A DNA stretch of 36,985 nucleotides from Thermoplasmata archaeon (GTDB lineage: Archaea > Thermoplasmatota > Thermoplasmata > Thermoplasmatales > Thermoplasmataceae). Position numbers and translations under genes: made by a program. The stretch lies in the NCBI GenBank assembly GCA_021802205.1, contig JAKAAT010000001.1, forward strand, positions 1 to 36,985, written 5' to 3'. The first letter of the stretch is position 1. Each line of letters opens with the position of its first letter. The notes beneath the pieces are model-generated. The model did no database searches, was not told where the DNA came from, and saw only the letters and a list, made by a program, of their open reading frames with translations. Below are positions 16,492-25,234 of the stretch, piece by piece.

Positions 16492-18517
16492 GATTCCTGT
16501 CAATGTATATAATTTCAAATCCTATATTTACAATATATCGCTGGATAAATTTATAATAATTATAGCAGGTATATCTATTGTAGCGATTACATCAACTGAG
16601 TACTTGCCTGCTGCAATAATAACAGGAATTGTATATTTCATTATTATGGCAATGCTGAAGTTCGAACCAGGAAATATATATTCGTTGAGGAAACTATACT
16701 TTAAAAGTTCAGAATCTGATTTAAAATTTGTCAGAAATGGTGAATTATACGGTATTTCTGGCAAATTTATTTTCACTGTACTAGAGATAGAAAATAAAGA
16801 ATTGTACACTGACAGTGCAAAGGGAATACAGATGATGACAATAGCCCGGATGCTTGATAAAATTACATGCAATGTAACTGTACAAACAAAGGCAGAAAAA
16901 ATCGGAGATGCCTTCTACTATAGAACATTTATACTTCTGAAATCAAACAGGAGCAGTTTTAACCATGCAGTTGATATTATAAGGGAGAATATTCCATCTT
17001 TTACATCCGGAAGTTCATCGAAAGCGTGGTTAGTGGATGATGAAAATTTGATTTCATCTCTGTTTTATAACAGGGTAAGTACAAATTCAAATTACTTTAA
17101 AAAAGATGAATTATATGGAACATATTTTGATGTTTTGGACACAGAGTATTCTTCAGATTTTCTTTACCAGTCCATCATCGAAAGGCTCGGGTTCGTGATC
17201 GAGTTAAATATGGAACTGGAGCCCATCAGAGAAAAAGATATTTTTCTTAGGAGGTTGATGGCCTCCAGAAAGGCAGAATTATCATACACAAAGTCCGGGC
17301 ACTTTGCCTCTCTTCTAAAGAAGCAGATCTCCTCGCTAGAATATCTGGGAAAGCAGGATAAACTTTGTAATGTATTTATGCGTTTCTCGGTTTTATCAGA
17401 ACACCCGGCACATCTAAGGGAATACAGTGATAGGTTCAGAAAAACCATGGAATCCACAGGTTTTAAAATGAGGGGATTCCATTTTTTCAATAGGGCATCC
17501 TTTAATCCTTTGGAAACCGCAACTCAGAGTAAAAAATATATGATGGATCCGGAGGCTATTTCCTCCATTTTTCCATGTGGTTTCACTACCATGCCACGTA
17601 ATTCTGGGGAACCTCTGGGTATTAATTTAATAACCGGTAAAAAAGCCTACTTAAATCTGTTCCATGGATCATCCTATAATGTTGCTATAACAGGCGAAAC
17701 AGGGTCCGGAAAATCATACTTTACAGATATGTTACTCGATAAGTTCAGGGATTCCTCATCGGTATTTATTATAGATCCACTGAAGGAATATAGCGGTAAC
17801 CAGATTATAGAACTGGGATCTGGAGAATATCCAGATTTTACAATTGGTGCTGGATTAATCAGGAATATTATTCCTGAGATAATGGGAAATATCAGTGAAA
17901 TACCTCCGGGCAAAATCAGACAAATGATGGAGACCCTTGAGAAAAGCCATAATAATATTATTTTCAGTGAACTTATTTCAGAAATTATGAAATATGACAA
18001 GGGTGGATCAGTTAATGAAAATTTTTTGACCAGAAAATTGTTCAAGATACCTGTTAAAGTTTATGGAAGCAGATGTGTGTTTCGCTTTGATTATGGCGAC
18101 ACCCGTTTCAGGGAACTTTTTTTCAGACTTGCCCTCAGTTTAACCATTTCTCTGGCTGAGAACAGGGATGGCAATAAAATAGTGGTTATAGATGAAAGCC
18201 ATCTTTTTATTAAGGAAACGAAAAATGCTGAAATGATCGATATGCTTGCAAGAAACGGTAGGCATAATAAAATATCACTGATCACCGTTACCCAGAACGT
18301 CAATGACTATTATTTTAACAGTTATGCTGAATCCATTCTGAGAAATTCTATATATTATTTTATATTCAGGCAGCATGAAAAAATTAAGGATAAACTATTC
18401 CTGGGTTACACCATTGACCCGGTATCCCTTGCAGGAGGAAGCAATTTCAATTATTCAGAATGTTTTTATTCAACAGGCACGCTTATAAGAAAATTGAAAA
18501 TATCTGAAAATAAATAA
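16487..18517 (+). CDS. VirB4/CedB-like AAA+ ATPase with N-terminal membrane hairpin
   Basis: 676 residues if started at the ATT at 16487; 637 from the TTG at 16604. Walker A is TGETGSGKSYF (about residues 402-412 of the long form), Walker B is VVIDESH (566-572), and LITVTQNVNDYYFNSYAESIL is the sensor region typical of VirB4/TraC/HerA-type motors. The upstream open frame adds FIIIIAGISIVAI, making a two-helix hairpin with TGIVYFIIMAML, like the VirB3-VirB4 fusions of conjugation systems. It would power DNA transfer or pilus assembly at the membrane. No ATG or GTG lies in the extension; the SD before ATT supports that start. It is the third gene of the operon and converges with an UPF0173 gene. 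Confidence 0.8.
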   Translation: MKIPVNVYNFKSYIYNISLDKFIIIIAGISIVAITSTEYLPAAIITGIVYFIIMAMLKFEPGNIYSLRKLYFKSSESDLKFVRNGELYGISGKFIFTVLEIENKELYTDSAKGIQMMTIARMLDKITCNVTVQTKAEKIGDAFYYRTFILLKSNRSSFNHAVDIIRENIPSFTSGSSSKAWLVDDENLISSLFYNRVSTNSNYFKKDELYGTYFDVLDTEYSSDFLYQSIIERLGFVIELNMELEPIREKDIFLRRLMASRKAELSYTKSGHFASLLKKQISSLEYLGKQDKLCNVFMRFSVLSEHPAHLREYSDRFRKTMESTGFKMRGFHFFNRASFNPLETATQSKKYMMDPEAISSIFPCGFTTMPRNSGEPLGINLITGKKAYLNLFHGSSYNVAITGETGSGKSYFTDMLLDKFRDSSSVFIIDPLKEYSGNQIIELGSGEYPDFTIGAGLIRNIIPEIMGNISEIPPGKIRQMMETLEKSHNNIIFSELISEIMKYDKGGSVNENFLTRKLFKIPVKVYGSRCVFRFDYGDTRFRELFFRLALSLTISLAENRDGNKIVVIDESHLFIKETKNAEMIDMLARNGRHNKISLITVTQNVNDYYFNSYAESILRNSIYYFIFRQHEKIKDKLFLGYTIDPVSLAGGSNFNYSECFYSTGTLIRKLKISENK

Positions 18518-18524
18518 ATATAAA

Positions 18525-19199
18525 TTATAATGGAAAACTTTCACCAATCTCAGGTATTATAACTTCTGTGCCAGCTGATGCTACTTTTCTTTTGAATTCC
18601 ATGGCATCCGCCTGGATTGGGGGAAATGTATTATAATGCATCGGTATTGCTTTCCTTACTCCCAGAAGTTTGATTGCCTCTACCGCCCCATCAACGTCCA
18701 TTGTGTAATGGCCACCTATGGGCAGCATGGCAACATCAGGTTCATGCAATTTTCCTATAAGTTCCATGTCTTTAAAGTATGTGGTATCCCCTGTATGGTA
18801 TATTTTGATATCCCTATTGTCCACTATAAAACCCATTGCTTCTCCTGCATATAAACCATTATAGCTTGAAGAATGTATTGCCGGAACGGCAGTTATTTTT
18901 ACGCCCATGAAATCTACTGTTCCGCCGGGATTTATATCAATTGTTTTTACATCCTCTTTTTTTAAAAGTTCTGAAAGTTCAAAAGAACATAGAACGGGGG
19001 AACCGTTTTTCTTTGAAATTTTTACTGCATCGCCTGCATGGTCAAAATGACCGTGTGTCAGAAGGATAATATCAGGTTTCATATCTTCGGCAGTTTCCCT
19101 GGCAAATGGGTTTCCACTAAAAAAAGGATCTATAAGTATGTCTGAGCTTCCTTTTATACTGAAACCCGCATGCCCGTGCCATGTTATTTCCGTTTTCAT
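18525..19199 (-). CDS. UPF0173 metal-dependent hydrolase (MBL fold)
   Basis: 224 residues, typical length of UPF0173. WHGHAGFSI opens the protein, [10 protein letters not shown] is the HxHxDH zinc motif, YHTGDTTYF provides the bridging aspartate and PMHYNTFP the late histidine. Unlike the 12793-13431 protein, all ligand positions are present. A cytosolic metal-dependent hydrolase of unknown physiological substrate, related to the UlaG branch. The stop is 7 nt from the convergent VirB4-like gene. It begins with ATG at 19199, and AT-rich sequence follows upstream. Confidence 0.88.
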   Translation of the reverse strand: MKTEITWHGHAGFSIKGSSDILIDPFFSGNPFARETAEDMKPDIILLTHGHFDHAGDAVKISKKNGSPVLCSFELSELLKKEDVKTIDINPGGTVDFMGVKITAVPAIHSSSYNGLYAGEAMGFIVDNRDIKIYHTGDTTYFKDMELIGKLHEPDVAMLPIGGHYTMDVDGAVEAIKLLGVRKAIPMHYNTFPPIQADAMEFKRKVASAGTEVIIPEIGESFPL

Positions 19200-19238
19200 A
19201 AATATTTTATTGCCAGCTAGTATAAATTTTTTTCATTT

Positions 19239-20336
19239 TCATTTGCTTGCATATATTTTCCTGAGTTCTGAGTAGAATTGATCGAGCACCCGGCTCCAGT
19301 CATATGTTTTCTTAATATAATTGTGCATGAGAATTCTGTTACTGTAAACTTCCGTGTATTTTATGTTTTCCCGAACATTTTCCAGAGCCTTGAATATTTC
19401 TGTCTCTACTGGATTGATGTATTCAAGAAAATTCATTTTTTCTGCAAAGTCGAATCTGGGTCTGAGCTGTTCGGATGCTATAACGTAGAGTCCTGAAGAT
19501 AGAGCCTCGAGAACAACATTTCCAAAATTTTCTAGGGTTGAGGGAAAAATAAATATGTCAGAGTTTCTGTAAATTTCCTGCAACTCTGAATCTGATATAT
19601 TCTTCATATATTTTACATTATCAGGTAAGTCATTTAACATATTTTCCAGAATTCCTGAACCCACAATAGTAAATTCAATGTCCAGATTGTGGGTTTTAAA
19701 GACGTTCAATACCCTATCTACTCCCTTTGACTTTTCGAGTCTTCCAACGTAAAGTAACCTTGGCCTCCCGGCTTTTCTCTCTACCGGCAGAAATCTGGAT
19801 GAATTTACACCGTTTGGAACACAGTATATATTCTTCATTGGAAGCGATTTAATATTATAGCAGTTTATAAGATGCACAGCGTCTATATTCCTGAAAATTA
19901 ATTTATTTTTTATCATTGATGTAATAGCCAAATTAATAATTCTAATGCTGGTATAATTCGATGGAATATTCCCGTGCTCACTCCATATTATAAATTTACC
20001 GTGCCTGAATAAATAATAGTAATCATTATTTGTTAAATATATTATATCAGATATTTTTTCTATGTGTTTTATTGTTTTCAAGTTTATAATCCTATCCAGT
20101 GAAAGTAATGCAGGAGCAAACATTCTTACCATAAAGTTTGTTATGCCCGAAGTTTTTATGATTAATTTGGAATAAATTGATTTTATTGAATATATATTTT
20201 CTGAAGATTTTCCTTCCCCTTGAAGAATTAATTTTTTGAATTCCCCGGTTTTGTACTTATAATAATGGGAAATTGTTTTTTCAATGCCACCATTAAAGTC
20301 AATGCTGGCAGGTATTACAAAGATTATACTAATCAT
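19239..20336 (-). CDS. Glycosyltransferase family 4 (GT-B fold)
   Basis: 365 residues. FNGGIEKTI is the acceptor-side loop of GT4 enzymes, LLYVGRLEKSKGVDRVL opens the C-terminal Rossmann domain, IVGSG follows, and STLENFGNVVLEALSSG holds the E-x7-E motif for binding the nucleotide-sugar donor. It would transfer a sugar from an NDP-sugar, probably to a lipid or glycan at the cytoplasmic face. In Thermoplasmatales such enzymes serve glycolipid and S-layer or glycocalyx synthesis, but no sugar is predictable. No membrane segments. It follows the VapBC pair on the same strand, after a strong inverted repeat. Confidence 0.88.
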   Translation of the reverse strand: MISIIFVIPASIDFNGGIEKTISHYYKYKTGEFKKLILQGEGKSSENIYSIKSIYSKLIIKTSGITNFMVRMFAPALLSLDRIINLKTIKHIEKISDIIYLTNNDYYYLFRHGKFIIWSEHGNIPSNYTSIRIINLAITSMIKNKLIFRNIDAVHLINCYNIKSLPMKNIYCVPNGVNSSRFLPVERKAGRPRLLYVGRLEKSKGVDRVLNVFKTHNLDIEFTIVGSGILENMLNDLPDNVKYMKNISDSELQEIYRNSDIFIFPSTLENFGNVVLEALSSGLYVIASEQLRPRFDFAEKMNFLEYINPVETEIFKALENVRENIKYTEVYSNRILMHNYIKKTYDWSRVLDQFYSELRKIYASK

Positions 20337-20416
20337 TACGATGTTATGCTATGATATATAAAAAGTATTTCTAATATCAGTATATTTGCATTTATGATAA
20401 AATCGATTAACAGTGG

Positions 20417-20448
20417 TTATCTCTAAATTTTCAACAATTTAGAGATAA
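20417..20448. repeat. Perfect 13-bp inverted repeat (hairpin) after vapC
   Basis: TTATCTCTAAATT - TTCAAC - AATTTAGAGATAA. The arms match over 13 of 13 bp with a 6-nt loop. It lies 15-46 nt downstream of the vapC stop and about 80 nt upstream of the glycosyltransferase start. It could be a 3' mRNA hairpin or terminator for vapBC, or a protein-binding site at the glycosyltransferase promoter. Confidence 0.75.
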
Positions 20449-20462
20449 ATATAAAAATAAGC

Positions 20463-20870
20463 CTAAAGTTTAATTCTATATATAATATCCACCGAATCAA
20501 AGTCAGAATCATCAGATATAATATTATGTATACCTCTCGATAATGCAGTTGCTATGTGTATAGAATCTCTTGGCTTTAAATTATAATTTTCTGCTATCTC
20601 CATAGCTTTTATGATAATATTTAAATCAGTATTTATAAATCTCAAATTCGGATAATTTATAAATTTTTTGCCTATTGATATGGAATCTGCCTTTCCCAGT
20701 ATTTTCCATATAACATACATAACCTCATCCCATGTAAGAACAGAAGTGTATCCTATAATTTCATTATTTTCTATTCTAGATAGAATTTTTCCCGCCTTAC
20801 AAGCCTGTTCATTATCATATATAGCCGGAAAAATAAATATGTTAGAATCAATGTAAAAAGTTTCTGTCAT
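20463..20870 (-). CDS. vapC: PIN-domain toxin (VapC family)
   Basis: 135 residues from the third ATG (20870); the track starts three codons earlier. The PIN acidic residues are present: D in YIDSNIF, E in LTWDEV, D in PRDSIHIATA and D in SDDSDF. VapC proteins are Mg2+-dependent ribonucleases that cut specific RNAs (often tRNA or rRNA) when freed from their antitoxin. The start lies inside the upstream antitoxin gene (overlap about 23 nt), and GGATGAT just before the ATG can act as a Shine-Dalgarno, so the two are translationally coupled. RNA target unknown. Confidence 0.88.
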   Translation of the reverse strand: MTETFYIDSNIFIFPAIYDNEQACKAGKILSRIENNEIIGYTSVLTWDEVMYVIWKILGKADSISIGKKFINYPNLRFINTDLNIIIKAMEIAENYNLKPRDSIHIATALSRGIHNIISDDSDFDSVDIIYRIKL

Positions 20871-21102
20871 ATTCATCATCCAGTATTCTATTTATATCCA
20901 CACTATTTTTTAGTTTTTTTGAATAAGTTGTTTCGTAGTATTTTAGATAACTCTCTGTTAATGGTTTTGCAGTTTTGATTGTAATGCTGTTCCCATTTAG
21001 TGACACAATAACCTCGGTATTTGGTTTTATGCCAGTGATATCTCTGATATCTTTAGGTATTACAACCTGCCCTTTTGGACCAATTTTCATTTTTTTCTCC
21101 AT
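20848..21102 (-). CDS. vapB: AbrB/MazE-type antitoxin (VapB)
   Basis: 84 residues from the ATG at 21102. The SpoVT/AbrB swapped-hairpin DNA-binding domain is clear in KIGPKGQVVIPKDIRDITGIKPNTEV (about residues 6-31). The C-terminal charged tail (ESYLKYYETTYSKK...DDEYDRNF) is the likely toxin-binding part. It would neutralise VapC and repress its own promoter. The track start at 21123 overlaps the promoter: TATAAATA is centred about 25.5 nt before the ATG at 21102, so that start is chosen. Divergent from hel308 across a short region. Confidence 0.88.
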   Translation of the reverse strand: MEKKMKIGPKGQVVIPKDIRDITGIKPNTEVIVSLNGNSITIKTAKPLTESYLKYYETTYSKKLKNSVDINRILDDEYDRNFLH

Positions 21103-21123
21103 AATAGTTATATGTATAACCAT

Positions 21124-21131
21124 TATTTATA
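21124..21131 (-). promoter_or_regulatory. TATA box of vapBC
   Basis: Minus-strand TATAAATA, centred 25.5 nt before the ATG at 21102. It abuts the longer start proposed in the track, which would make that start untranscribed. Confidence 0.55.
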
Positions 21132-21184
21132 CTTTCTACAAAATGCAGAAATGAGAAATTTTATAAATCCAGACATACAGATAG

Positions 21185-21194
21185 TTATTTAAAA
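21185..21194 (+). promoter_or_regulatory. TATA box of the hel308-trm5 operon
   Basis: TTATTTAAAA centred about 25 nt before the Hel308 ATG at 21214. Confidence 0.45.
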
Positions 21195-21213
21195 CATTTA
21201 ATAATATTCCGCT

Positions 21214-23262
21214 ATGAAGTTAAGCGAGGCTACCTCAGGGGAATTTCTCAAGGTAACTGAAAACAATGATTTTACACTTTATAGACACCAGGAAGAGGCA
21301 GTGGAAAAAATCAGGAAAAATAGTAATGTAATAGTATCGGTGCCAACAGCCTCGGGTAAAACACTCATAGCTTATATTTCTATTTATGATACATATTTAA
21401 AGGGAAAAAAATCCATGTATATAGTTCCTCTTAGATCTCTTGCTATGGAGAAATTTGCTGAACTGTCAACACTTAGAAACCTAGGATTGAAGGTAACAAT
21501 GTCCATCGGGGATTACGATGTTCCACCCTCATTTATAAAGAACTATGATGTTATTATTGCAACATCGGAAAGAGCTGATTCCATGCTCCACAGGGATCCT
21601 GACATACTGAACTACTTCGGTTTAATCATAGTTGATGAAATACATATGATATCAGACCAGAGCAGAGGGCCAAGACTTGAAACAGTCATATCAACTGTTC
21701 TTTACCTCAATCCGGATATTCTGATTCTAGGCCTCTCGGCAACAGTCTCAAACATAGAGGAGTTGGCGGAATGGATGAATGCCAGTACTGTCGTATCAAG
21801 TTTCAGGGCTGTTCCACTGGAAACTGGAATAGTATTCAAGCATAGCCTTATCCAGGATAAAAACAAAAAGTTCATCGGAAATGAGGATGAAGTATATCTC
21901 ATAAGGGAAAGTCTGGAATCTGGAGGCCAAGCTCTTGTATTCAGAAACTCAAGAAGAAATGCGGAGAAGTATGCACAGTCAATGGCTGGTATTTTTGACT
22001 TTAAAAACGATGTAACAGCTATAAATGTAGCACCCGATATATTTAACGATGCACAAACCAATATGATTTCACACGGTGTTATGTTCCACCATGCAGGACT
22101 GTCAAACGACCAGAGAACAGAGGTGGAAAGACTCTTCAGGGAAGGCTATATAAAAATTCTTGCTGCAACACCAACACTGGCGGCAGGTGTCAATTTACCT
22201 GCAAGAACAGTTATAATAAGGGATATAACCAGGTATGCAGATGGATACAGCAAACCCATATCAGGAATAGAAATACAGCAGATGATAGGCCGAGCAGGAA
22301 GACCGAAATATGATAAAAAGGGCTATGGCTATATATATGCTGCTTCGCCATCAATGCTCAAGGTAGCAGAGGGGTATTTAAGTGGAGAACTTGAACCTGT
22401 TGTTTCTAAAATGGACTCAAACAGCCTGATACGATTCAATATTCTGGCACTTATCTCATCGAGAATAGCTGATGACCTGGTAGGCATCAACGCTTTCTAT
22501 GCAAAAACACTACTTGCCGTCCAAGGTGATATTGAAGATATGGACCTTGCATTTGAAAGCGCCATTTATTTTCTCAAAGACAATGATTTTATCACAGAGG
22601 AAAATGGGAAGTACTCTGCAACACGTTTCGGCAGGCTTACATCGGATCTGTATATTGATCCGGTCACAGCACTTATCCTGAAGCAGGCACTTGAATATGA
22701 TTATTCTGAGGAACTTTATCTTTATTTCATTTCCAAAACGCCAGATATTCTTACATTTAATTTCAGGGACAGCGATTATGTATACATAGAAGAGTTTCTT
22801 GACAGACATAATATAAATGACTTCAGCGATGAATCAATGAGGGCTGCAAAAACCGCCATAATACTCAATGAATGGATTAATGAGGTGCCTGTGGGAACCA
22901 TAGCCGAAACGTTTGGAATAGGTCCGGGGGATATCCAGGCTAGGGCTTCCTCCGCGGACTGGATATCATATTCACTCTACAGGGTTTCAACCATGTTTTC
23001 AAAGGAAAAAGAGAATAAATTAATGCATTTAAACATAAGAATAAAGGAGGGAATTAAGGAGGATATAATCCGTATTATTGAAATTCCGCAGGTTGGAAGG
23101 GTCAGGGCCAGAAGACTCTACAATAATGGATTTGCATCACTGGAAACCATCGCAGGAGCGAGGATAGAGGATATAGCAAAAATCTTTGGGTTTTCAGTGA
23201 AACTAGCAGGAGATATTATAGAGAATGCTAAAAAAATTAATAACAGGTATTACAGGCAATGA
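21214..23262 (+). CDS. hel308: ATP-dependent DNA helicase Hel308
   Basis: 682 residues, full length for archaeal Hel308, an SF2 3'-5' helicase acting at stalled replication forks. Motifs in order: Q-motif area LYRHQEEAV (22-30), Walker A PTASGKT (44-50), DEIH (141-144), GLSATVSN, MFHHAGLS, TLAAGVNLPAR, and motif VI QMIGRAGRP (about 355-364). After the ratchet domain, a helix-hairpin-helix end VGRVRARRLYNNG (about 628-640) is the Hel308 domain 5 containing the RAR motif. Its stop overlaps the Trm5 start by 4 nt (ATGA), so the two are translationally coupled. The ATG has a TATA box 25 nt upstream. Confidence 0.95.
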   Translation: MKLSEATSGEFLKVTENNDFTLYRHQEEAVEKIRKNSNVIVSVPTASGKTLIAYISIYDTYLKGKKSMYIVPLRSLAMEKFAELSTLRNLGLKVTMSIGDYDVPPSFIKNYDVIIATSERADSMLHRDPDILNYFGLIIVDEIHMISDQSRGPRLETVISTVLYLNPDILILGLSATVSNIEELAEWMNASTVVSSFRAVPLETGIVFKHSLIQDKNKKFIGNEDEVYLIRESLESGGQALVFRNSRRNAEKYAQSMAGIFDFKNDVTAINVAPDIFNDAQTNMISHGVMFHHAGLSNDQRTEVERLFREGYIKILAATPTLAAGVNLPARTVIIRDITRYADGYSKPISGIEIQQMIGRAGRPKYDKKGYGYIYAASPSMLKVAEGYLSGELEPVVSKMDSNSLIRFNILALISSRIADDLVGINAFYAKTLLAVQGDIEDMDLAFESAIYFLKDNDFITEENGKYSATRFGRLTSDLYIDPVTALILKQALEYDYSEELYLYFISKTPDILTFNFRDSDYVYIEEFLDRHNINDFSDESMRAAKTAIILNEWINEVPVGTIAETFGIGPGDIQARASSADWISYSLYRVSTMFSKEKENKLMHLNIRIKEGIKEDIIRIIEIPQVGRVRARRLYNNGFASLETIAGARIEDIAKIFGFSVKLAGDIIENAKKINNRYYRQ

Positions 23263-24191
23263 AGATGATCCATGTAAAGGTAGAAAAAGAATACGGGCAG
23301 GAAACCATCAATAAGTTGAGGAGTCTCAACCTTATAGATAATAAATACAGGATATCCAGCGACGATAATTATGTTTACATACCGGTAACAGGGAAAACGG
23401 ATCACTATGAAACCGTAGAAAGAGATGCTCTACCAGCCTCACGAATAGAACCTGAACGAGTATCATTTTCATATGATATTATAGGAAGCATTGCAATAAT
23501 AAAGAGAAAAAGTGTAGAGGAGGCTACATATCTTGCCGGTTTTCTCAAGGCAAGAAAGAATATCAAAACCGTGTATCTTGACAGGGGCATTGAGGGAGAA
23601 TTCAGAACAAGAAATTTAACCCTGTTATACGGGGAACCCGCTTACAGAACAGTATATCATGAAAATGGCATAAGAATGAATGTCGATGTTTCCAGGGTGT
23701 ATTTTTCTCCCAGACTCGCCAGTGAACGTCTGCGTATAGCAAAGGAGGTAAAGGATGGAGAAAATATAACAGACATGTTTGCTGGTATAGGACCATTCTC
23801 ACTTCTTATTGCTAAAAACAAAAAATGCAACATTGTTGCTATTGACAAAAATCCGGATGCTATAGAACTGCTAAATGAAAACATAAAATTGAACAGGCTT
23901 ACAGGTACAATAGATACTATTACAGGAGATTCAGGGACATTATTATCTCAATATTCCGGGATGGATAGAATTATAATGAATTTACCCCATGATTCAATTA
24001 ACTTTCTCCATACGGCCATGGAGGCAACGGGTACTGGTGGCATCATAAATTATTATGAAATATGTGATCTGGATACACTGGAATCCAGAATGGAAGAATT
24101 CAGGGAATATGGACTGGAGATAATCTACAAAAGGATAGTCCATGGATTTTCAAAATACCAGCATATGTATTCAATAGAGCTGAAAAAATGA
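23259..24191 (+). CDS. trm5: tRNA (guanine37-N1)-methyltransferase Trm5 family
   Basis: 310 residues. It methylates G37 next to the anticodon using SAM, preventing +1 frameshifting; some archaeal paralogues also act on the wyosine precursor. VYFSPRLASERLRIA is the Trm5 hallmark, DMFAGIGPFSLLIA (about 172-185) the SAM-binding motif I, AIDKNPDA motif II and MNLPH (about 240-244) the catalytic NLP-type motif. The N-terminal D1-like region is present but short. Coupled to hel308 by an ATGA overlap. An 8-bp inverted repeat follows the stop by 16 nt. Which archaeal subtype (a/b/c) it is cannot be decided by eye. Confidence 0.9.
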   Translation: MKMIHVKVEKEYGQETINKLRSLNLIDNKYRISSDDNYVYIPVTGKTDHYETVERDALPASRIEPERVSFSYDIIGSIAIIKRKSVEEATYLAGFLKARKNIKTVYLDRGIEGEFRTRNLTLLYGEPAYRTVYHENGIRMNVDVSRVYFSPRLASERLRIAKEVKDGENITDMFAGIGPFSLLIAKNKKCNIVAIDKNPDAIELLNENIKLNRLTGTIDTITGDSGTLLSQYSGMDRIIMNLPHDSINFLHTAMEATGTGGIINYYEICDLDTLESRMEEFREYGLEIIYKRIVHGFSKYQHMYSIELKK

Positions 24192-24457
24192 TAGAATACA
24201 ACTTCGAAATTGTTCTATAAGAAAACAATTTAATCCATATATTGTTTTATCACGAAACAAAATTCTATAAATCATTCTATTGATCAGTATAATTATGGTT
24301 GTTATAAAGTAGACTGTTAACAACAACGATTATATTAAGTTGATTTGTCACTTTCAATTGCCCTCGCGTATGTGTTATAATTGTTGCGCAAAACTCATGA
24401 TGATTTTCAAATTTATAGATTGATTTATAAATAAATAATGTATATACAGTTATCAAA
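24192..24457. other. Intergenic region with TTGTT/AACAA inverted repeats and the uppS promoter
   Basis: No gene, tRNA or ORF with support. It holds three inverted repeats built on the same words: AAATTGTT/AACAATTT (24207-24231, 8-bp arms), TTGTTT/AAACAA (24242-24260) and GTTGTT/AACAAC (24298-24324). The run TTTATAAATAAATAA (24424-24438) is the TATA region for the ATG at 24458. Confidence 0.5.
24207..24231. terminator. Candidate 3' hairpin after trm5
   Basis: AAATTGTT-CTATAAGAA-AACAATTT is a perfect 8-bp inverted repeat 16 nt after the Trm5 stop. It may stabilise or end the hel308-trm5 transcript. Archaeal termination mostly uses U-tracts, so the role is uncertain. Confidence 0.4.
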
Positions 24458-25234
24458 ATGAGCATTGCCAATAAAATCGGAGATATAGCCTCTGGAGTAT
24501 ACGAACAGGCTTTGATGGAAGAAATCCGTAAAAGTAAAGTTCCCCATCATCTGGGAATTATAACTGATGGTAACAGGAGATATGCCAGACAAATTGGAAT
24601 ATCCCGGGACGAAGGGCATGTTAAGGGCAAGGATAAGCTTGAAGAGGTTCTTGACTGGGCAATGGAAGTCGGAATCAAAATTGTTACAGTATATGGCTTT
24701 TCCACAGAGAATTTTAAAAGAGAAACAGATGAAGTGAAATTTTTATTTAATTTAATTAACGATTCATTGCGTGATCTCCTCAAAGATGACAGGATATATA
24801 AAAATGAAATAAGGGTCAAGGTTATCGGAGATTTCAGTGGCCTGCCTGAATATCTCATAAATACAATAAATGAAGTGGAAAAATCCACCGCAAGTTTCAA
24901 GAAGTTCAGATTCAACCTTGCTATAGGCTACGGTGGACGGCAGGAAATAATAAATGCTGTAAAAAATATTGCATCTGATGTTCTCAATGGAATGGTGAAA
25001 CTGGATGATATAAATGAGGAACTTTTTAGGAATTATCTTTATGATAATACACTGACTGATCCAGACCTGATACTCAGAACAAGCGGTGAGGAGAGAATTT
25101 CTAATTTTCTTCTCTGGCAGTCCGCATACTCTGAACTTTATTTTTCAGATGTAAACTGGCCGGATCTGAAGAAACTGGACTTTTTGAGAGCAATATATTC
25201 CTACCAGTCACGGAAAAGGAGGTATGGTAAATAA
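24458..25234 (+). CDS. uppS: cis-prenyltransferase (UppS family)
   Basis: 258 residues, normal length. It extends an allylic diphosphate with isopentenyl diphosphate in cis to make the long polyprenyl carrier used (as dolichol-type lipid) for glycan assembly in archaea. ITDGNRRYAR (35-44) carries the catalytic Asp, YGFSTENFKR and LAIGYGGRQEI are conserved, and PDLILRTSGEERISNFLLWQSAYSEL holds the IPP-binding Arg residues. Soluble or membrane-associated. It is the first gene of a run with tiaS (TAATG stop-start overlap) and the AK6-like kinase. TATA-like DNA lies 21-34 nt before the ATG. Confidence 0.94.
   Translation: MSIANKIGDIASGVYEQALMEEIRKSKVPHHLGIITDGNRRYARQIGISRDEGHVKGKDKLEEVLDWAMEVGIKIVTVYGFSTENFKRETDEVKFLFNLINDSLRDLLKDDRIYKNEIRVKVIGDFSGLPEYLINTINEVEKSTASFKKFRFNLAIGYGGRQEIINAVKNIASDVLNGMVKLDDINEELFRNYLYDNTLTDPDLILRTSGEERISNFLLWQSAYSELYFSDVNWPDLKKLDFLRAIYSYQSRKRRYGK

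Noticed and set aside
15311-18517. Integrated plasmid or conjugative element
   Set aside because: No integrase, relaxase, replication gene, tRNA target or flanking repeats were found around the operon; neighbours look like ordinary chromosomal genes.
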